In this document: in pieces, positions 37,001 through 48,526 of the stretch
Numbering within the stretch: the stretch's first letter is position 1
Layout: every line of letters starts with the position of its first letter
Assembly (NCBI GenBank): GCA_030770545.1
Contig: JAUCMP010000030.1
Coordinates: 3,511,001 to 3,575,000 of the forward strand
DNA: 64,000 nt
Source of the DNA: Macropodus opercularis
Taxonomy: Eukaryota > Chordata > Actinopteri > Anabantiformes > Osphronemidae
Direction of reading: 5' to 3'
Position numbers and translations under genes: made by a program
Notes under the pieces: model-generated
Seen by the model: the letters and a program-made list of their open reading frames with translations, nothing else
Databases searched by the model: none
What the model was told of the DNA's origin: nothing

Positions 37001-40000
37001 CTGGGTAACAGACAGACAGACCAACACACTGGGTAACAGACAGACAGACCAACACACTGGGTAACAGACAGACAGACCAACACACTGGGTAACAGACAGA
37101 CAGACCAACACACTGAGTAACAGACAGACAGACCAACACACTGGGTAACAGACAGACAGACCAACACACTGAGTAACAGACAGACAGACCAACACACTGG
37201 GTAACAGACAGACAGACCAACACACTGAGTAACAGACAGACAGACCAACACACTGGGTAACAGACAGACAGACCAACACACTGGGTAACAGACAGACAGA
37301 CCAACACACTGAGTAACAGACAGACCAACACACTGAGTAACAGACAGACAGACCAACACACTGGGTAACAGACAGACAGACCAACACACTGAGTAACAGA
37401 CAGACAGACCAACACACTGGGTAACAGACAGACAGACCAACACACTGAGTAACACTGACAGACAGACCAACACACTGGGTAACAGACAGACAGGCCAACA
37501 CACTGGGTAACAGACAGACAGGCCAACATACTGGGTAACAGACAGACAGACCAACACACTGGGTAACAGACAGACAGACCAACACACTGGGTAACAGACA
37601 GACAGACCAACACACTGAGTAACAGACAGACAGACCAACACACTGGGTAACAGACAGACCAACACACTGAGTAACAGACAGACAGACCAACACACTGAGT
37701 AACAGACAGACAGACCAACACACTGGGTAACAGACAGACCAACACACTGAGTAACAGACAGACAGACCAACACACTGGGTAACAGACAGACAGACCAACA
37801 CACTGGGTAACAGACAGACAGACCAACACACTGGGTAACAGACAGACAGACCAACACACTGAGTAACAGACAGACAGACCAACACACTGGGTAACAGACA
37901 GACAGACCAACACACTGAGTAACAGACAGACAGACCAACACACTGGGTAACAGACAGACAGACCAACACACTGAGTAACAGACAGACAGACCAACACACT
38001 GGGTAACAGACAGACAGACCAACACACTGAGTAACAGACAGACAGACCAACACACTGGGTAACAGACAGACAGACCAACACACTGGGTAACAGACAGACA
38101 GACCAACACACTGGGTAACAGACAGACAGACCAACACACTGAGTAACAGACAGACCAACACACTGAGTAACAGACAGACAGACCAACACACTGAGTAACA
38201 CTGACAGACAGACCAACACACTGGGTAACAGACAGACAGACCAACACACTGAGTAACAGACAGACAGACCAACACACTGGGTAACAGACAGACAGGCCAA
38301 CACACTGGGTAACACTGACAGACCAGGTAACAGGTAGTGACGAACCAACAAATGACAGGACACACAGGGCAACTTAAACACACGGCAGTAAATGAGTAAA
38401 TGTAACACAGTTATGGTGACGTATTTTACGCATTATAAGGCGCAGTCGCATTTAAGGGGTCTATTTCCGTACTTAACCTAGGATGCATGCTAAAAATACG
38501 GTCTACGAAAAAAGGTAACAGAAGCAAAACAGTGAGTTTAGTAGAACTTTACTTTTCAATCAATCTTCTCCCACAAATCCATCAAAGTCCTCATCGGCCT
38601 CCCAGTCTTAGTAAAGGTGTGTTTGCCGTGTCAACCATCGCTCCCTCGCCGCTCGCAACTTCACTTTGAACTGTTCACACCAATGTCTTTTGTTCATCCT
38701 CCCGGAACGACTGAAAGCTCCGAATTCATTTGCTTCACCTGTTTTTTCACGGGAGCGGTGAGATGGGCGCACATGAAGTCGCAGATCAACAGGGACGGTG
38801 ATGCGTGGAAAACAACCATCCTGTGTCTTTACATACACCTTTATTTATCGCGTATCGTGGCCAGCGTACGTAGTCTACGTATTACATCCCCGTGTCAGCG
38901 GGAAATGGTCCGACAGTCAATCAAGCGGAGCATTTACCAAAGTCGCATAGCAACTTTTTTACAGATTTTGGAACTCAATGCACACATAAGGCGCAAATAC
39001 TATTGAATGATCTAATCATACATGTTTTACACACATGTAATCATCAGTCCAACTAACTCAGAGGTGGAGCTCAGTGCTCCATGTGTTCTCCTTCAACCAC
39101 TAACAGCTACGTGTCATCAGCGTATACATGCAGAGGCGTGAATTAAGCTCAAGCTGTAACGGTCCATCAGCTGACACTGACTAGGCTGAGCTGTGTTTCT
39201 GTGTTTCAGCTGCTTTGTATGCTGAGCCTCCAGCTAACAGCCTGAATGCTGTGGTGGAAGGGGTTTGTAAATGGATGCACACAGTACGGTACCTGTACTG
39301 CTGCATCTGGGTCTCCAGCTGGTTGATCCTGGACTGGAGTTGTGGCACAGACCGAGCCTGCTCCTGGATCAGGCGAACCCTCTGCAGGCCCATGCTCAGA
39401 GCCTCCCTGGCCTCCTCCGCCCGCCTCCTGACGGACATCATCCGGAATCATCACACGCTCCATGTCACGCTTTCACTGTGTTTTTATTCCTTTAGAACAG
39501 CAATTACTAAAAACAGACTCCCACCTGATTTCAGCGTTCTCCTTCCTCAGCACAGCCTCCACCTCCTGCAGCCTGCGCACCTCCTGGTACGCCCATCGCA
39601 GTTCTTCCTCCAGATGCTCATTGAACTTCACGGCCTCCTGCAGCTGCCCGTCACGCGAGGAGCGGATCAGCTTCAGCTCCCTTAAAAGAGGGTCCCTGAC
39701 GTCCCGTCTCCTTGCTGCCCTCCTTGGCCCATCTCCACTGCTCTGTCCTTTGATCCTTTGTGTTGGCACCAGCTTCCCCTCTCTGAAGGTAATGGAAGTC
39801 GTAGGAGATGCTTCAGAGGAAGTGAGGCTGGAGGTAGAGGGGAGGGTGCGGCTCCTCTCCCGACAGAGCGCCACCTCCAAAGCCAGGCAGCGGGCATCAC
39901 TCCCCTGCAGGACTGAGCGGAGGTCCTCCACCAGCTCCCTTAGAGCCCACACCTCATCTGTAGACATGTTGGCAACAAAGCAAAACCCAATCACTGCAAC

Positions 40001-40858
40001 GTGTGTGGTGCCCTCTGCTGTCAGCAGGTGATTTGCCAGACGATCACTTCCACGTTTTATTACTGCTTTAAAATTCAGCTAAACACAAATGCATTGAATT
40101 ACAGTAGCTGCTGATTTTACACTTTTACTAATAAATGTTCGCTTTTCAAATGAAAGCAAAAATACTGAAATCAGAATTGATTGTGTGTCTCTCGGCGTCT
40201 CCCACACAGTGAAGCATCGTGGTTTCAGACAGATTCTGTGGCTCCAGTGGTATCTACCTGCCTGCGGGTCGTCTTTGGTTCCAGCAGTAGTTGGTCGGGT
40301 TACAGCTAAACTCTGGTCCTTCGCCAGATCGAAGCTCACACACTTTCTCCTCCTGACCCGCGGCCATCGGAGCCGGATCTGCTTCTCAACCAGCTCCGTG
40401 TCCTGAGAAACGGGCAGGCGCCAGACGCTCTCTCCGGCGCCTCTGCGCGCACTGCGCACACGGAAATAACCACAAAGCCGAGAGTGGAAGTCTTTGAAAG
40501 ACAACTGGCGGGGCAGCCCTGAACACACGTCTCTAAACTCGTCGTCCGCTTCGTCTTTCCCTCCGCGTCGGGAACCCTCCGTCGTTTTCACGGGCTTCCT
40601 CACTCCGCTCAGCCCCAGCACGGCGCACAGCGAGGTGAAGTCCTCCGCAGACACCGTATCGTTCCGGTTGGTGTGAGCCAGGTGGTGGAAGACCTCCTGC
40701 AGGTACTGGTCTATTCCAGTAGCCAGGACTACGATTTCATTCTCCACGCCGACCTCCGGGCAGTGGTGGTGGGCCAGGGCGCTCCGAAGCCACTCGCTCT
40801 TACGCGCAGCCCGAGGTGTCGGCTGGATGCGCGATGCGCCCAATGATGTGCGTTTCAT
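34032..40858 (-). CDS. efcc1: EF-hand and coiled-coil domain-containing protein 1 (split gene)
   Basis: Firm exons, in transcript order: 40258-40858, 39525-39957, 39293-39427, 34529-34627, 34274-34343, 34032-34192. Exon 35849-35963 is well supported; 36048-36103 and 35433-35568 are tentative. With all nine, every phase matches and the product is 601 aa; I recall human EFCC1 as about 598. An EF-hand-like region (about 42-83: IVVLATGIDQYLQEVFHHL...FTSLCAVLGL) has a degenerate loop lacking the usual leading Asp, so calcium binding is doubtful. A basic linker is followed by coiled coils (LRELVEDLRSVLQGSDARCL; RRAEEAREALSMGLQRVRLI; MRLSLLEEKLTDALMLLLQL). The C-terminus INPLLISC matches the mammalian end as I recall it. 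The function of the family is essentially unknown. The introns hold a LINE fragment, a 2-kb minisatellite and a DNA-transposon remnant. Confidence 0.85.
34193..34273 (-). other. efcc1: 81-nt in-frame, stop-free mini-intron of efcc1
   Basis: Good donor (gatg|gtacgt) and acceptor (tctgtgcag|gtcc). Removing it restores the family alignment (TLDVC...PSQVLQVADAL), while keeping it leaves the frame open because its length is a multiple of three. Confidence 0.65.
34509..34526. repeat. (GT)9 microsatellite at an efcc1 donor
   Basis: On the - strand the intron after exon 34529-34627 begins 'gtacacacac', so the CA repeat begins at the donor itself. Confidence 0.9.
34685..35390 (+). mobile_element. L2/Rex1-like LINE 3' fragment (copy A)
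   Basis: Matches copies B and C in this window from 'cttcaggttctactgtagga' onward. In broken frames it encodes the C-terminal end of a non-LTR reverse transcriptase (NLGVIFDPVLSF). It ends in the tail 'gccttgagatatgttttgtt'. Multiple stops and shifts make it non-functional. It lies antisense in an efcc1 intron. Confidence 0.75.
35433..35568 (-). CDS. efcc1: Tentative efcc1 exon
   Basis: Excellent acceptor (actctctgttccctcag) and donor (gcaaag|gtgggc). The phase fits both neighbours exactly. The peptide (45 codons, CQAHVVHRP...RGCDKAK) shows no clear match to the EFCC1 I remember, so support is splice sites and phase only. Confidence 0.35.
35849..35963 (-). CDS. efcc1: efcc1 acidic exon
   Basis: Acceptor 'catccacag' and frame ECLQRAVEGRAASDEEEED. 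The VEG-AASDEEEE motif corresponds to the mammalian EFCC1 segment as I recall it. The donor (cagagg|gttggc) is weak, so the 3' edge is uncertain by a few bases. Confidence 0.65.
35876..36259 (+). other. Unassigned + strand open frame, antisense to efcc1
   Basis: A 127-codon frame whose second half (VKSINELLLRATRQLVKDAS) looks helical and protein-like. The segment from 36051 is preceded by a consensus acceptor (cttgccacag). I do not recognise a family. It overlaps the efcc1 exon at 35849-35963 and the tentative one at 36048-36103 on the other strand. Confidence 0.25.
36048..36103 (-). CDS. efcc1: Tentative short efcc1 linker exon
   Basis: A phase-compatible 56-nt exon between acceptor 'caccacctgcag' and a weak donor (acct|gtggca). 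It would continue ...QQYR with SCSACVSGSTHPVGAEDT. It is chosen because it fixes the phase between neighbours; sequence support is poor. Confidence 0.25.
36326..38330. repeat. 2-kb minisatellite of about 28-bp units
   Basis: About 72 tandem copies built on GACCAACACACTGGGTAACA plus extra CAGA steps. Units vary mainly as GGGTAACA versus GAGTAACA, with 24-bp variants lacking one CAGA. On the - strand there is no stop in any frame, which gives three chance open frames of 681-698 codons rich in Cys, Val, Leu and Ser. It lies inside an efcc1 intron. Confidence 0.97.
38416..39003. mobile_element. Non-autonomous DNA-transposon remnant with TAAGGCGCA ends
   Basis: Begins near 'cgcattataaggcgca' and ends near 'cacacataaggcgcaaatac'. 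TAAGGCGCA subterminal motifs of this type recur in fish repeat families. No transposase frame is intact. The superfamily is not certain. It lies in an efcc1 intron. Confidence 0.5.
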
Positions 40859-43226
40859 GACAGAGCATAAATTAATAAAGCCTGTCTTCCACAGGCTACT
40901 ACATCAAAATCGGATTAGGGGGAGAGTTTTCAGATGTGAAATCCTTTGGCGCTGTTGCGTAATTGCCTGGAAAGCTCACGATGAATCGACTCAAGATCTG
41001 ATCCCTGGGGTAGGAAAGAAATCCCAGCGCGGCGACTCCACCCTCTTGTGTGTCTGTGTGTTTCTGTGGAAAGATGCTCTTCGCCCTTACAGTAAAGTTT
41101 GTTGATGTGGTTGCTGGTTTTCATTCCAGCCTGGATCAGGTATCAGTCTAAAACCTCAAAGCAGTTCACTGCCTGAAGGGAGGCTGAGCAAGTCTTTTAT
41201 CTGTCACAGGCCGATCATATGAAGCAGCAGAGTCATTTCCCAACTCTGTGCTTTATCCTTATTCAGCTGTATTCACACAAAACCAGTTTCAAGTTTAGAG
41301 CTGAACTGTAGGGTCTTAGGGCAAAATGTGGCACCTGCTGATCCACCGACTGACCCGGATGAGTCATGGACCTTTATCTGAATGCATCTTCAGTAGATCT
41401 GTGTAACAGCATAAAGTAAAATGGCTCCGTGACAGACACGCCGCTCCACTGCAAATACCTTCCCCACCCTGACCTCAGCCTAATCAGCCCTGACAGTCAA
41501 AACAAAGGGAGTGTCTGGATTAGACTCATCTAGGCATGACCAGACCAAACCACGCTCATCACCTGGTCTACGGCGCTGCTGTGAAAATAACTGATGTCAG
41601 GTCAGTTCATTTAAGGGCAGAGCTGAACATTCCCGCTGGAAAACTCCTGTAATGTTTCATTCAGCCACGAAGATGGTTGAACTGTTCAACACCCTTGTTG
41701 TTAGCGCTGCTGTGGTTTCATAAGTTGACCTGTTGGGTTCTGGTTAAACACCCTCACGCTGCCTTGAACAGGCCATACTGTGTGTGGTGTGTGTAGGTTT
41801 CAGTGTAATAATATTTCCCAACGATAATAAGTCAAAACCGAGCCGGTCCCTGTGTTTTCTCTCAGAGACTTCCCCCCGTGGCTTGGTGGGCGTCAGAGGG
41901 GCCTGGGAACCCGAGGACCGCACAAGGGTCAAATGGGTCAATGAAGGAATGGGACAGGAAGTAGATCCTGAGCGTAGCATGGTCACACAACACCACCACA
42001 GTAGTCACATCTCTACAGACAAAACATTCGTCCTGACCTGATGACAACCGGTGACGTGTCTTGTTCTGGTCCACAGCAACTTACACTATGTGCTGCTTCC
42101 ACTTCTGTCACTTCTGTTGATCCAATTCAGATTATCACAAAAAATTCCCACTGTAGTTATCACTGATGGCACAGTCACCTCCTTTGTGTTGCTGAATGAT
42201 AAACGACATGTAAAAGGGGGCGATGGCGTGACTACTGCCTACGGCCATGGCTGCAATCCATCCATCAGCAAAACCAGCAATGAGGCCAAGCTGAACGTAG
42301 GCCTTCTGTCCTGCTACACTTACTGTGACTCACTTCTGTGTGCGTCTGGACTGTTTCAGGTTACAAAGCCTACAGAGTAAACACAGATACGTACGTGGAA
42401 ATGGTCCTGGCTTTCAATAAGCTACAGTATATTCACCTGTATTTCTCAGACGTGAGGAAACAGGCAGAGCTCAGGTTCTGGAAACAGTTTCCTTTAAGGC
42501 TGTAGAGAAATTTTGATGACAGTCAGATTGGGAGATACTGTTCCAAGGGAAGTGTGTGAGCCTCTGGGATCACATGCTTTTCTGCATAACTTGGTTATAA
42601 ATTTTAAATTTTTATAAAGTCACAACAATAGAAAAGCACAGTCTGCTGAAACTAAAACTGCACAAACATGATATGTTTTCATGTTTTCATTGAACATAAC
42701 ATGTGAACATTCTCTGAGCAGGTGGATAAAGGATGTGAACCTTTAGACTTAACAACTGTTTAACCTACTGTTTACATGTTTCTTGCAACTGTATATTCTA
42801 CAAACAAACACAAAATGCACCAGTTCTCTGGTTCGTCAACAGATGCAGTCTCTCGCTCTCAGCTGCCTGTCACTAAGCCGACACCTTCACGATGATCATT
42901 GGAATGAAGAAATCAGCCTGCGTTCCTTGAAGCTGTTACCACAGATCACAGACAGCAGAAGCAGCCACACAACACAGAACAGAGAGAAGTTGTGTGTCTG
43001 TGTGAAGGACTGTAGGCCTGCTCACATCATCTTCTCTTCCTATTTAGATGTGAGGTAATTGGGTAATTACTAGTTAATGTGCAGCTCAGAACCGTCCTGC
43101 TGTTGTTCTTGCCTCCCTCTGAGACTCAGTCCTGCAGCTGCTGCCTCATCTGGGTGAAAGGACCTTCTCTGAAAATGAAAGGAAGAAAGGAAGGGCTGTC
43201 AATAAACAGGGGTTGGAGGTCTGGGC

Positions 43227-43269
<43 letters not shown>

Positions 43270-43567
43270 TGGGTCACTTCGTCTTTCTGTTGGCGTCCAT
43301 ATGCTCCTCTGAGGCCCTTGACAGCTTGCTGGGGGCTGTCCTGGTTCAGCCCAGCAGCCATTTATTACTACTTTGATCTGATCTGGCCTTTGCAGCCCTC
43401 TCCCTCCAGCCACACCCCCTGCCTCTGTCCACTCCTACTTCCTGGTTTTGCCCCTTCATCCATTACCTGACTTGTTTGACCAGCCTCTCTCACCTGTGTC
43501 TTCAGTCTCTTGTACATACACCAAGTTATGTTTACCAAGTGATTAAAGACATCAAGCCAAGAACTGT
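40859..43567. other. Upstream of efcc1 and intergenic, no gene recognised
   Basis: The efcc1 promoter is expected just right of 40858, but no clear core element is visible. The remaining open frames are short. A TG microsatellite lies at 43229-43268. Confidence 0.55.
43229..43268. repeat. (GT)n microsatellite
   Basis: About 20 uninterrupted GT units. Confidence 0.95.
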
Positions 43568-43570
43568 TGT

Positions 43571-44292
43571 CAGAGAAACCAGAACCATCTGGAACCATCA
43601 GCTTTGTCAGAAAGGAAGGTTTCAGCCTATTTTAAAGCAGAGAGGGCGTCTGCTGCTAGAACCTGAACTGGAAGCTGGTTCCACATAGAGGAGCTTGGAG
43701 CTAAAGGCTCTGCCTCCCGTTCTACAGGTAGAAACTCTAGGAACCACCAGTAGATCAGCTCTGAGAAGCAAGGTTCTGTTGGAGCAGAAGGAGCCATGAG
43801 GTCTAAGACAAGATGGAGCTTTATTATGAAGAGCTTTGGACGTCAGGAGAAGAATTTAATTCTATCCTAGATTTGACAGGACAGAGAAGCTAATGTAGGA
43901 GAAATGTGACGTCTCTTCCTGAGTCCAGTCAGACTCTGGCTGCAGCATTTGAATTAACTGGAGGCTTTTTAAAGAGTCATTGGTTCAAACTATGAGCAGG
44001 GAGACACAGTCGTCCAGCCTGGAGGAACTAATGCAGGGATTCATGTTTCAGCATCACTCTGTGAGAGGATGCTCCTCATTTTAGCAACATTCCTCAGGTG
44101 GAAGTAGGAGGTTTAGAGATTCTATAATGTAGGATGTAACGGAGAGAACTGGGTCAAAGATGACACCAAGGTTCCTACAGTAGAACCTGAAGCTAACGTT
44201 ATGTCATCCAGAGGAACAACCTGATTCAATAATGAGTCTCTGTGTTGTATGAATTTAGGAATTAAGGAAGTTATGGGACATCCAGGATTTGA
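43571..44292 (-). mobile_element. L2/Rex1-like LINE 3' fragment (copy B)
   Basis: Reverse complement of copy C over most of its length, from 'agaaccatctggaaccatca' to 'gggacatccaggatttgat'. Small indels and stops break the reverse transcriptase frame. It has no tail at its left edge. Confidence 0.75.
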
Positions 44293-44695
44293 TGCCTGTT
44301 TAACAAGTTTGAAGTTTGACTAACTGAAGAAGCGTCTCAGGCTCATTAGTCTTTTCCTGCAGGGTGGATCATGTGTATTTGCTGATGTATTTATCCTGCT
44401 TCAAGTCGTTATCACCACGTTTATTTATTAGAGTTCTTGTAGCTGCTTTACCCTGCTGATGACCACATCATGACCCCAGCGCCACAATCCATTAACTCTG
44501 TTAAACGCATTCATGTCTTTTTTTAAATCCCTTTTTATTGCATCTCGAGAATGAGGTGAATAAAGTGAGAATGTTTCACAGGGATTTAAAAAAAGACATG
44601 AATTAACAGGTTGTGATGTGACTCTCAACAATCAGATGCATAAACCAGACGTAGTCTCAACGAACAGCAGCAAAGAGAACAAGGAATCCAGACAA

Positions 44696-45034
44696 ATGTA
44701 AAACATAACCATAGCCAAACAAAAAGCTTAGACAGAACCTCCCAGCAAGCTGGTGCAACACTGACCATAAAGCACCACACAACCTGTGAAGAAGGAAAAT
44801 AGGAACCTCCTTCATTCACTGAGCTCCTCTGGTTTTCTATCTATTCCATCCACTAACATGCCTCCATGTCCACATGTGACTAACTTTGTCTCTGTTCTCT
44901 CCTAGTTGTGTTTCTCTCTTTCTGTCTCTCTCTATTCTCATCTCCAGGTATCGTCAGACTCAGAGTCGTGTGTCTCAGTGTTCAGCTGCTGGTCCAACCA
45001 TCCTGCCTGAGTCTGTTGCTGCTTGTTGTTGAGA
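44696..45034 (+). repeat. Repeat segment with an inverted copy at 51291-51659
   Basis: Starts 'atgtaaaacataaccatagc' and includes the LINE-associated stretch 'tgaatgaaggaggttc' (on -) and 'aggtatcgtcagactc'. The same sequence appears inverted at 51291-51659, apart from a roughly 25-bp LINE-tail insertion and an 8-bp difference there. Confidence 0.8.
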
Positions 45035-45616
45035 ATTTGTCACCGGTTGTTCTTTTCTCTCTTCTGTGTTCTGTGAGGTCTTTGTACCTATCAACTGCTT
45101 TGATAAGACTTTGTGTTTTGAACCGAATTAAATAGAAGCAGTCATTTGCCTGCATAATGTGGAAATCTTTGGAGGGTGTTTAAGCGTAGACGACTGACAT
45201 GTGACTCCTTGTCTCCTCTTCTGCTCTGTTTGGCGTTGATGCCGCTGAACATCAGCTGACTGACCAAACACGAGTACCTGGGTTTGTAGCTTCCAGCTAT
45301 CGCACACAGAACAGTGCTTTAGTGGTGAGTTCACTCCCATACACGAACAAGACAAGTCTGCAGAGAGTTTAACCTCACAAACAGACGTATGCAAATATTG
45401 AATGAGTCCAACTAATTCCTTCTACACCAACATTATTTTATCCAGCTTTTATCCTGTATATGACTTTAGTTGCCTATGTAATAAAACCCGTGGGCTGGTT
45501 CCACAGACATGTTTGTATGATGGAGGGCTGCTTGTAGCAGGAAGCTCCTCAGGCAGACGACTCGGTGACCTTTAGTCACTTACTGTGTGGTAGATCGTAA
45601 AGTGCACACATCTGTC

Positions 45617-45644
45617 GTGTGTGAGTGTGAGTGTGTGTGTGTCT

Positions 45645-45709
<65 letters not shown>

Positions 45710-45812
45710 TGTGAGTGTGTGTGTGTGTGTGTGTCTGTGTGAGTGTGAGTGTGAGTGTGTGTGTGTCTGTGAGTGTGTGTATGTGTGTGAGTGTGTGTAT
45801 GTGTGCGTGCGT
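45617..45812. repeat. Long imperfect (GT)n microsatellite
   Basis: About 195 bp of GT units with GA, GG and CT interruptions. It causes His/Thr-rich and Cys/Val-rich artefact frames. Confidence 0.95.
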
Positions 45813-46548
45813 AGGCTCTTTGACATTGTGTATTAAAGGGAACGATCTTTCTGCCCAAACACTCCGATCGTTCTACACTGTGAAAGATGAAGTCTTCACT
45901 TTGAGCTTAGACACAAAACACAGCGTGGGAATTCACTGGAGCAGCCAGGGTGTGATTTTTAAAGTGTGTGTCTGTAAACACAGCTCCACCACATTTCCTC
46001 ATTCTGGGGATATGGAAGGAGCACTGCTCTACCTTTGAGCTGTCCCACCTGGGTACAGTCGCGCACACACCCACACATGGACATTCCTGAGAGCCACTGA
46101 GATCCTGAGCGGAGTTTAGCGAGAGCGGACGAGGCATGTGGCTACAGGTAGAGCTGCAGCTCTGGGCGTTACTGCAAATGCCAACGTCTCACTGTGTCCG
46201 GGATGAGTAGCAGCACCCATCAGTCCCTGAGTACGTTTGTTCCACAGCACATCGTCTCATACGTACAGGCCGACACCAAGGCCACACATCAAACCGCTCC
46301 CTTTAGATGAAACGTGTCAGAGAGCAGACTCTGGCCACCTGAGGTCAGAAAACCTCAGTGACGGGATTCACACCTACACAACGTACGCAGTGAACATGTT
46401 GCATTCTTATAAACATAATGATTATATGTTGACGTGTAATGCAAATGACAAGCTGGACAACATAGATACTTTCATAGCAACTGGTGTTATCTGTGTGGTT
46501 AATGGGGCCAAGTGCTCCAATGACAATAAACTCTTTCTGTTTCTGATT
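45813..46548. other. Intergenic, no gene recognised
   Basis: Short frames only. 'caatgacaataaactctttc' just before the satellite resembles the end of a LINE tail. Confidence 0.5.
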
Positions 46549-48526
46549 CTGTGTTACGAGGCATTCAGGGAGAGTCCTGAGCGTAGGATATTTATGAAAT
46601 GAGGCATTCAGGGAGAGTCCTGAGTGCAGGATATTTATGAAATGAGGCATTCAGGGATAATACTTAGCAAAAGTTAACTGTGTTATGAGGCATTCAGGGA
46701 TAGTAATGAGTGTAGGTTATCTGAGAAAGTTAACTGTGTTATGAGGCATTCAGGGATAGTACTGAGCGTAGGGTAACTGTGTTACGAGGCATTCAGGGAT
46801 AGTACTTAGCATAGGTTATTTCTAAAATGAGGCATTCAGGGATAGTACTGAGCGAAGGATATTTATGGCATGAGGCATTCAGGGATAATACTTAGCAAAA
46901 GTTAACTGTGTTATGAGGCATTCAGGGATAGTACTGAGCGTAGGTAAACTGAGAAAGTTAACTGTAGTATGAGGCATTCAGGGACAGTACAGAGAATAGG
47001 ATATCTGTGGTACGAGGCATTCAGGGATAATACTGAGCGTAGGGTAACTGTGTTACGAGGCATTCAGGGATAGTACTTAGCAAAAGTTAACTGTGTTATG
47101 AGGCATTCAGGGATAGTACTGAGCGTAGGTAAACTGAGAAAGTTAACTGTAGTATGAGGCATTCAGGGACAGTACAGAGAATAGGATATCTGTGGTACGA
47201 GGCATTCAGGGATAATACTGAGCGTAGGGTAACTGTGTTATGAGGCATTCAGGGATAGTACTGAGCGTAGGGTAACTGTGTTACGAGGCATTCAGGAATA
47301 ATACTTAGCAAAAGTTAACTGTGTTATGAGGCATTCAGGGATAGTACTGAGCGTAGGTAAACTGAGAAAGTTAACTGTAGTATGAGGCATTCAGGGACAG
47401 TACAGAGAATAGGATATCTGTGGTAGGAGGCATTCAGGGATAATACTGAGCGTAGGGTAACTGTGTTATGAGGCATTCAGGGATAATACTGAGCGTAGGG
47501 TAACTGTGTTATGAGGCATTCAGGGATAATACTGAGCGTAGGGTAACTGTGTTACGAGGCATTCAGGGAGAGTCCTGAGCGTAGGATATTTATGAAATGA
47601 GGCGTTCAGGGAGAGTCCTGAGTGCAGGATATTTATGAAATGAGGCATTCAGGGATAATACTTAGCAAAAGTTAACTGTGTTATGAGGCATTCAGGGATA
47701 GTAATGAGTGTAGGTTATCTGAGAAAGTTAACTGTGTTATGAGGCATTCAGGGATAGTACTGAGCGTAGGGTAACTGTGTTACGAGGCATTAAGGGATAG
47801 TACTTAGCATAGGTTATTTCTAAAATGAGGCATTCAGGGATAGTACTGAGCGAAGGATATTTATGGCATGAGGCATTCAGGGATAATACTTAGCAAAAGT
47901 TAACTGTGTTATGAGGCATTCAGGGATAGTACTGAGCGTAGGTAAACTGAGAAAGTTAACTGTAGTATGAGGCATTCAGGGACAGTACAGAGAATAGGAT
48001 ATCTGTGGTACGAGGCATTCAGGGATAATACTGAGCGTAGGGTAACTGTGTTACGAGGCATTCAGGGATAGTACTTAGCAAAAGTTAACTGTGTTATGAG
48101 GCATTCAGGGATAGTACTGAGCGTAGGTAAACTGAGAAAGTTAACTGTAGTATGAGGCATTCAGGGACAGTACAGAGAATAGGATATCTGTGGTACGAGG
48201 CATTCAGGGATAATACTGAGCGTAGGGTAACTGTGTTATGAGGCATTCAGGGATAGTACTGAGCGTAGGGTAACTGTGTTACGAGGCATTCAGGGATAAT
48301 ACTTAGCAAAAGTTAACTGTGTTATGAGGCATTCAGGGATAATACTGAGCGTAGGGTAACTGTGTTACGAGGCATTCAGGGATAGTACTTAGCGTAGGTT
48401 ATTTCTAAAATGAGGCATTCAGGGATAGTACTGAGCGAAGGATATTTATGGCATGAGGCATTCAGGGATAATACTTAGCAAAAGTTAACTGTGTTATGAG
48501 GCATTCAGGGATAGTAATGAGTGTAC
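46549..48526. repeat. Satellite of about 43-bp units with 998-bp higher-order repeats
   Basis: Each unit begins GAGGCATTCAGGGA followed by variants such as TAGTACTGAGCGTAGG. Most units are 43 bp; a 56-bp variant carries an extra GAAAGTTAACTG. The order of variants starting at 46551 repeats from 47549, a 998-bp period. Smaller repeats of about 185 and 227 bp are nested inside. The array is cut off at 48526 by a LINE fragment and resumes at 49581. Confidence 0.95.

Noticed and set aside
36232..38408. Three overlapping - strand open frames of 681-698 codons rich in Cys, Val and Leu
   Set aside because: They are the three readings of a 28-bp minisatellite without stop codons. No start context, exon structure or domain supports a protein.
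39215..40031. + strand open frames of 156 and 189 codons
   Set aside because: Antisense shadows of efcc1 exons; the - strand reading has coiled-coil sense and correct splice phases.
45572..46038. His/Thr-rich and Cys/Val-rich open frames
   Set aside because: Translations of the long GT microsatellite.
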